Positions 59,601 through 64,000 of a stretch of DNA of 64,000 nucleotides are shown here, in pieces. The position numbers and the translations under genes were made by a program. Numbering within the stretch: the first letter of the stretch is position 1; each line of letters starts with the position of its first letter. This DNA is from Polaromonas eurypsychrophila. GTDB lineage: Bacteria > Pseudomonadota > Gammaproteobacteria > Burkholderiales > Burkholderiaceae_C. The stretch spans positions 110,001 to 174,000 of the forward strand of contig NZ_BMIG01000008.1 in assembly GCF_014641715.1 (NCBI RefSeq), given 5' to 3'. Under the pieces are notes generated by a model. It was not told the DNA's origin and did no database searches. It saw nothing but the letters and a program-made list of their open reading frames with translations.

Positions 59601-60238
59601 TTCACCGCCTCTTTGGTCACTTCCCTGGTCAGGTCGGGCGCCAGAGGAATGTCGCGGATCGGCTCGGCCAGCAATTGCCGGCTTTCTTCCACCGCAATGG
59701 CCCAGTCGCGCTGCCCCGCCACACCGATCTGGAAAGGCCGCGGTAGCTGCGACAGGTCGAGCCGAAAACGGAACTCGACATTGTGCCGGGACGCGGCTTC
59801 GATTTCAGCGGCATCGGCAATGCGCCAGCGAGAGATGCGCTGGATGGCGGTCATGGCCTCGGACAGGCTGTCGTAGTTCTGGCTCAAGGACGCACGCAGG
59901 CCGGTCACGCTGATCGCACCGGGCAGGATATTGAGGCGCCAGCGCCGGGTCAGCGGCTGAAAGGCCAGGCGCATGGTGCGGGTGGCCGTGGTGATACGTT
60001 TGTCGGTCCAGTACCAGCGGTCCCGGTAAATGTCGGCCTCGGCTACAAAAAACAGGGGAATGCCTTTGAGCAGGGCGTCTTCGACGACTGTCGGCAAATC
60101 GAATCGGACGGCAGCCGACAAATACACCGATTCGTCGGAGCGCTCCATCTTTAGCTGCACGACCTCGGCCGCCAGCGTTACGGGGCCGGCACAGGCCATC
60201 AGCGCGCAGACGCAAAACGCCAGTGCCCGCCGCAACAC
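59597..60238 (-). CDS. DUF4390 domain-containing exported protein
   Basis: A 213-residue protein of unknown function conserved between rsmB and ntrY in this group. It has an N-terminal signal peptide (LRRALAFCVCALMACAGPVTLAAE) and a beta-rich mature part (VYLSAAVRFDLPTVVEDALLKGIPLFFVAEADIYRDRWYW). I chose GTG 60238, which follows the rsmB stop by 4 bases; a GTG at 60292 would add 18 residues inside rsmB. Its fixed place between rsmB and ntrY suggests a link to the sensor kinase, but this is unproven. Confidence 0.8.
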   Translation of the reverse strand: MLRRALAFCVCALMACAGPVTLAAEVVQLKMERSDESVYLSAAVRFDLPTVVEDALLKGIPLFFVAEADIYRDRWYWTDKRITTATRTMRLAFQPLTRRWRLNILPGAISVTGLRASLSQNYDSLSEAMTAIQRISRWRIADAAEIEAASRHNVEFRFRLDLSQLPRPFQIGVAGQRDWAIAVEESRQLLAEPIRDIPLAPDLTREVTKEAVK

Positions 60239-60242
60239 AGGT

Positions 60243-61574
60243 TCAAATCCCGTGTTTTTCAAAAATTGCGTAATAAAAGCCGTCGTTCTCACCGTTCAAA
60301 TTGTCCGGGAAGACGGTCCCGGTCACGCCACTTTGGGGCAGTAAATGACCGGGGGATGGCATTAAATGAGCGTCTTTGTGGTGCGTAACAAACGTTTGCG
60401 CCTGCTGCTCACCCTCGGCCCTGAAAACCGAGCAGGTGCAGTACAGCAGCCGCCCGCCGGGTCTGAGCAGCGGCCACAAGGCGTCAAACAATTGCCTTTG
60501 CAAGGCCGCGAGTTGGGCGATATCGGTGGGCCGGCGCAACCAGCGCACATCCGGGTGCCGGCGCACGATGCCCGAAGCAGTGCACGGCGCGTCCAGCAGG
60601 ATGCCGTCATACAGCTGACCGTCCCACCAGCCATCTGGACGCGCGGCGTCACCAACTCGCACATCGGCCTGCAACCCAAGGCGCTGCAAGTTCTGCACGA
60701 TGCGTTCACAGCGGCGCGCGTCGATGTCGAGCGCCGTCACATCGGCATCGGCCAGTTCCAGCAGGTGGGCTGTTTTGCCTCCCGGCGCAGCGCAGGCGTC
60801 AAGAAGCCGCAAGCGACCTCCTTTCGAAGCACTGAGCCCGTCCAGCAGCAAAGGTGCGGCCAGTTGCGCCGCTGCGTCCTGAACCGAAAAGTGGCCTTCG
60901 GCGTAGCCCGGCAAAGACGGCACCGGCTGCGCATTCACCAAAACCAGGCCATGGCTGCCTACAAGAGTTGCTCCTATATTGATAGCTGCCAGCGCTTGTT
61001 GGTAGTGGGCCAAAGTCGTTTTTCGTTCATTAACCCGGAGAATCAGCGGTGCGCGTGTGTTGTTGGCCCGCAGAATAGCCTGCCACTGCGCCGGATGATC
61101 CTTGCGCACCCGGTCGATCCACCACTGCGGATGGTTCCACACGGCTTGCGGATATTTTTCGGTTTGCGCCACCAGCGCATCACGCTCGCGCAGGAAGCGG
61201 CGCAGGCAGCCGTTGATGAAGCTCGCCTGGTGGCGGGTGTCCTCGCTGTGTTTGGCGGCCTCCACGGCCTGGTCCACCAGTGTGTGCGAGGTATAGGGCG
61301 CACCCTCTTCGGTCCAGATCAGCGCCAAAGCCACGCACAGCAGCGCATCGGCTTCGGGCGGCGGCGGCCGGCTGGCCAGCAGCTGGCGCAGCGCCTCGGC
61401 GCGTCCCAATTGGCGCAAGGCGTGAAAGCCGAGCGCCTGGACGCCCGGCCGGATCGCAGCGTCCACGTCTTCGAGCGCGGCGGTCATCGAGCGGCCCGCG
61501 CGCACGGCCATCAGTAAAAAAGCAGCCCCCTGGAGCTGGCGCCACAGGGGGATTTGGGAAGGGGTGTCTTGCAT
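60243..61574 (-). CDS. rsmB: 16S rRNA (cytosine(967)-C(5))-methyltransferase RsmB
   Basis: A 443-residue enzyme that methylates C967 of 16S rRNA using SAM. It has an N-terminal NusB-like RNA-binding domain (about residues 10-150). The Rossmann methyltransferase domain has DACAAPGGKT, DIDARRCERI, and the two catalytic cysteines in LDAPCTASG and YCTCSVF. I chose ATG 61574; the protein's C-terminus KHGI is normal. Residues about 185-203 (ALAAINIGATL region) are encoded by a B repeat. It is followed by DUF4390, ntrY and the regulator in one operon-like run. Confidence 0.93.
   Translation of the reverse strand: MQDTPSQIPLWRQLQGAAFLLMAVRAGRSMTAALEDVDAAIRPGVQALGFHALRQLGRAEALRQLLASRPPPPEADALLCVALALIWTEEGAPYTSHTLVDQAVEAAKHSEDTRHQASFINGCLRRFLRERDALVAQTEKYPQAVWNHPQWWIDRVRKDHPAQWQAILRANNTRAPLILRVNERKTTLAHYQQALAAINIGATLVGSHGLVLVNAQPVPSLPGYAEGHFSVQDAAAQLAAPLLLDGLSASKGGRLRLLDACAAPGGKTAHLLELADADVTALDIDARRCERIVQNLQRLGLQADVRVGDAARPDGWWDGQLYDGILLDAPCTASGIVRRHPDVRWLRRPTDIAQLAALQRQLFDALWPLLRPGGRLLYCTCSVFRAEGEQQAQTFVTHHKDAHLMPSPGHLLPQSGVTGTVFPDNLNGENDGFYYAIFEKHGI
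60967..61020 (+). repeat. B repeat inside rsmB
   Basis: GTTGCTCCTATATTGATAGC, then TGCCAGCGCTTG and GGGCCAAAG. It is read on the minus strand as part of RsmB (HYQQALAAINIGATLV), between the RNA-binding and catalytic domains. Confidence 0.65.
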
Positions 61575-61590
61575 GCAGCTTATTAGACCA

Positions 61591-61685
61591 GCCCCCACGG
61601 TTGCTCACTGCGTGTAGCGCCCTGCCCCCCGAGTGGGCCGCTGCGCCTGCGGTCCGGCAAAGCCGATCCCGCGGCCCCTGCTTGC
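61591..61685 (+). repeat. A repeat, intergenic upstream of rsmB
   Basis: A full copy: CCCCCACGGTTGCTCACTGC, TGGGCCGCTGCGCC, the inverted CCGGCAAAGCC and GCGGCCCCTGCTTG. It lies 16 bases upstream of the rsmB start and may affect its expression. Confidence 0.85.
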
Positions 61686-61725
61686 AATTCGGGGGATCGC
61701 TGTGGTGGCCCGCCCGGGGCCAATC

Positions 61726-63000
61726 TCAGGCCAGGGTGTCGGACCAGATGTTGCTCGCCCAGTTCAGCGCATACACCCCTTCGAGTTCGGTGGGGCCTGG
61801 GCTGACGCCACCAGAGCCAGCCACGGTCTTGAAGGTTTTCTCGGCCGCGACGTACTCGTGAACGCTGGCAACGTGAACCACATTCTTGTTGTCCACAAAG
61901 CTGTAGCAGGTGTTGGTCAGCATGGGTGCGGGGTTGATCTCCCAACCCGACAACTGCGCCACGATGGCCGCCGCCGCAACCTTGCCATGGCTGTTGGCCA
62001 TGTGGCCGCTTTTGGGCATGGCCGGTGCAATCTGGATCGAATCGCCGAGTACAAACACGTCTTTGGCGGCGGTGGACTCGAAGCTCTGGTAGTTAACGCC
62101 GCACCAGCGATTGTTGGCCATGTTGTTCAGGCCGGTCTGCACCGCAATGGCGCCAGCGCGCATCGACGGAAGCACATTGAGCACATTGGCCTTGACGTCC
62201 TCCTGCACGTCGAACTTGACCACGCCGGCTTTGGCATCGACGGCCGTGGCCTTGTGCTGGCCGCGGTATTCGACGATGCCCTTGTATTGCTCGGCCCAGA
62301 CTTTTTTGAACAGCGGGCCTTTGGAGGTCACATCCGGATTGGCATCGAGGATCAGCACCTTGCTGCGCGGCTTGGCGGTTTTGAAGTAGCCGGCAATCAC
62401 CGAGGCCCGCTCGTACGGGCCGGGCGGGCAGCGGTAAGGCGCTTCGGGAATCGTGATCGCATAAACGCCGCCGTCGGGCATGGCTTCGAGTTGCTTGCGC
62501 AGCGCCACGGTCTCGGCACCGGCTTTCCAGGCCTGCAGAATCTGGCCTGCGGCCTGCGCCTGCTGCAGGCCTTCGATACTGCCGTACATCAGGTCGATGC
62601 CGGGTGAGACCACCAGCTTGTCATAGGCGATGGTGGCGCCGCCGGCCAGTGTGACGGTCTTTTTGGCGGTATCGATCGCGCTGGCCATGTCCCTGACGAC
62701 AGTGACCCCGTGGTTTTTGCTGAGACCGGTGTAGGCCGTGGTGACGTCGCCGATCTGCTTGCTGCCGCCTAGCACCAGGTTGGAGATGGGGCATGAGATA
62801 AACGCGGCCTGCGGCTCGATCAGCACCACGTCGATTTTGTAGTCCGACAGCAACCGAACATACTTGGCTGCGGTGGCGCCGCCGTAGCCGCCACCGATCA
62901 CCACAACTTTGGCTTTGGTCGGAATCGAAGTGGTGGCGCAGGCACCTAGGCCGAGCAGGCTGAGGGCGGCGGAAGACTGGAGAAAGGAACGTCTTTGCAT
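61726..63000 (-). CDS. fccB: Flavocytochrome c sulfide dehydrogenase-like flavoprotein (FccB)
   Basis: A 424-residue periplasmic FAD enzyme that oxidises sulfide to sulfur, passing electrons to a cytochrome c. The N-terminus MQRRSFLQSSAALSLLG is a Tat signal. The FAD site is VVVIGGGYGGATAAKYV (about 33-49). Two cysteines at the redox-active positions are in APYRCPPGPYERA and NRWCGVNYQSFES. The C-terminal domain is typical of FccB. The cytochrome gene lies 11 bases upstream on the same strand. Sulfide is the likely substrate, but thiosulfate-related variants exist. Confidence 0.9.
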   Translation of the reverse strand: MQRRSFLQSSAALSLLGLGACATTSIPTKAKVVVIGGGYGGATAAKYVRLLSDYKIDVVLIEPQAAFISCPISNLVLGGSKQIGDVTTAYTGLSKNHGVTVVRDMASAIDTAKKTVTLAGGATIAYDKLVVSPGIDLMYGSIEGLQQAQAAGQILQAWKAGAETVALRKQLEAMPDGGVYAITIPEAPYRCPPGPYERASVIAGYFKTAKPRSKVLILDANPDVTSKGPLFKKVWAEQYKGIVEYRGQHKATAVDAKAGVVKFDVQEDVKANVLNVLPSMRAGAIAVQTGLNNMANNRWCGVNYQSFESTAAKDVFVLGDSIQIAPAMPKSGHMANSHGKVAAAAIVAQLSGWEINPAPMLTNTCYSFVDNKNVVHVASVHEYVAAEKTFKTVAGSGGVSPGPTELEGVYALNWASNIWSDTLA

Positions 63001-63011
63001 GAATGTTCTCC

Positions 63012-63338
63012 TTATTTCTTCTGCGCGGCAAAATAGCCGGCCAGGATGTCGATCTGGGCGTCGCTGTAGCCCTTGCTGATCTGGTGCATCACAGTGGCCG
63101 CCCGCGCACCGGACTTGAAGGCCTTCATCTGTGTTGCGAGGTAGTTTTTGTCCATGCCGGCCAGGGGCAGCACGCTGGAGCCCTGAACCGCCCTGCCGTC
63201 CGTGCCATGGCAGTTGGCGCAGGTGGCAGCCAGGCTGCGGGTATACAGTGCCTGCGCCGGTGCCGTCTGGGCATGGCTCAGGGATGACGCAGCGAGCGCG
63301 CAAAGCGCCAGCGCTGTGCTTGACAAGTAAATCTTCAC
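63012..63338 (-). CDS. Monoheme cytochrome c partner of the sulfide dehydrogenase (FccA-like)
   Basis: A 108-residue periplasmic cytochrome c with a signal peptide (residues 1-23, ending SHAQ), heme site CANCH (about 40-44) and distal Met in PLAGMDKNY. Translation probably starts at GTG 63338, with GAGGAG upstream. Classical FccA is diheme and larger; this single-heme version matches the small cytochromes found beside many fccB genes. It is the first gene of the pair. Confidence 0.87.
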   Translation of the reverse strand: MKIYLSSTALALCALAASSLSHAQTAPAQALYTRSLAATCANCHGTDGRAVQGSSVLPLAGMDKNYLATQMKAFKSGARAATVMHQISKGYSDAQIDILAGYFAAQKK

Positions 63339-63484
63339 GGCTTCTCCTCACAGTTTCGACAGGAACACAATTTAACGCGGCACGCGGGACGGGCCATAGG
63401 GAGTATCCAGTACCCAGCCCCGACGCAAGCGTCCGGCGGTTCGAATTTTTTGTGATGTGCTTATTCGCGCAATCGCAGCCGCGC

Positions 63485-64000
63485 TCATAACATGGCGCCA
63501 GGCCGCGTCGGCGCCAACTCATCCTGACCGGACAGGGGCTCCGGCGACAGCGCCGGCATGGCCCGGCCGTAAATGCGGCGAATACGCTCGGCCAGCGGCG
63601 GGTGGGAGTCCAGCCAGTGCGCGCCGGCCTGTTGACCCACCAGCAGCATGTGCTGGACCGCGGGGTGAAAGCCCCGCGTTGCGCCAGCGCCCCGCCCGCC
63701 CGCCACCTTGCGCAACACTCCGCCGAGACCCTCCCTGCTGCGCGTGAACTGCACCGCGCGCGCATCCGCCAAAAACTCGCGTTGCCGCGATACAGCCGCC
63801 TTCAGGGCACGGCCCGCAACCCAACCCAGAAAACCGGCTGCCATGATGGCCAGCCCCGGCAGCGCCAGCGCAGAACGCCGGTCGTCGTCACCACGTTCGC
63901 ACATGCCCGCGCCCAAGTTAAAAATCATCTCCAATCCGAACACCATGCCGGCCAGCCGCATGTTCAGGCGTGTATCGCCTTCCCGGATATGGCTCAACTC
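63485..64000 (-). CDS. M48 family metalloprotease, partial
   Basis: The C-terminal part of a membrane zinc protease of the M48 (HtpX/Ste24-like) family. At the right edge the frame reads ELSHIREGDTRLNMRL, the latter part of the HExxH zinc motif plus the conserved GD-RLN; the first His lies outside the window. A membrane segment (about residues 50-70) is followed by REFLADARAVQFT, which contains the third zinc ligand Glu/Asp region (EFxADAxAVxFT). The end has the typical LDSHPPLAERIRRIY motif. Confidence 0.87.
   Translation of the reverse strand, partial: ELSHIREGDTRLNMRLAGMVFGLEMIFNLGAGMCERGDDDRRSALALPGLAIMAAGFLGWVAGRALKAAVSRQREFLADARAVQFTRSREGLGGVLRKVAGGRGAGATRGFHPAVQHMLLVGQQAGAHWLDSHPPLAERIRRIYGRAMPALSPEPLSGQDELAPTRPGAML

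Noticed and set aside
1..64000. CRISPR arrays or rRNA genes
   Set aside because: No regularly spaced identical repeats and no rRNA-like sequence were seen; the dispersed repeats are irregularly placed and degenerate.

Overview
The window is high-GC chromosomal DNA of a betaproteobacterium. Gene content and order (rsmB, a DUF4390 gene, ntrY-like, short ntrX-like and tRNA-Phe together; hemE followed by priA) and many TctC, PhzF, LysE and MocR type genes point to the Burkholderiales, most likely Comamonadaceae near Polaromonas or Rhodoferax; the genus is inference. Apart from one tRNA-Phe no RNA gene was seen, and no CRISPR array.

Layout. 1-8.9 kb: a two-subunit molybdenum hydroxylase (partial), the ABC-F protein Uup, a phospholipase-D-like lipoprotein, a creatininase-family protein and a sorbosone-dehydrogenase-like lipoprotein. 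9.0-13.8 kb: a respiratory module with a diheme cytochrome, a cytochrome c lipoprotein, a cytochrome-fused oxidase subunit II and a fused subunit I/III oxidase. 13.9-23.4 kb: amino-acid-related functions (threonine dehydratase-like enzyme, PhzF, GST, aminotransferase, two LysE exporters, EamA exporter, MocR regulator). 23.5-27.0 kb: a glucarate module (LacI-type regulator, twin operator, TctC binding protein, glucarate dehydratase). 27.1-42.4 kb: mostly housekeeping genes (B12-radical SAM protein, AlaX, DsbD-like reductase, hemE, priA, rep) plus a broken pldA. 42.4-45.4 kb: racemase, DAACS symporter and solute-binding protein in one operon.

46.2-56.5 kb is an integrated island. It lies between two copies of a 24-bp sequence from the 3' end of tRNA-Phe, with a tyrosine integrase near the tRNA. 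Its cargo is a compact catabolic unit: a LacI-type regulator divergent from a polar-amino-acid-type ABC transporter, followed in overlapping order by a VOC protein, a RuBisCO-like protein and a DUF1537 four-carbon acid sugar kinase. This is the best candidate here for an undescribed pathway. The island also carries decayed LysR and apparent histidine kinase remnants and an unrecognised membrane protein. 56.5-64 kb returns to core genes (response regulator, NtrY-like kinase, DUF4390, rsmB) and a flavocytochrome c sulfide dehydrogenase-like pair, ending in a partial M48 protease.

A second theme is dispersed repeats. A degenerate ~57-bp repeat (called B here) occurs at least eleven times. Seven copies lie inside reading frames, including the signal peptides of two exported proteins. 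A ~92-bp GC-rich palindromic repeat (A) occurs five times, one copy in frame inside priA and one forming the C-terminus of the threonine-dehydratase-like gene. A ~16-bp repeat (C) occurs twice in phzF. No clear B copy was seen inside the island.
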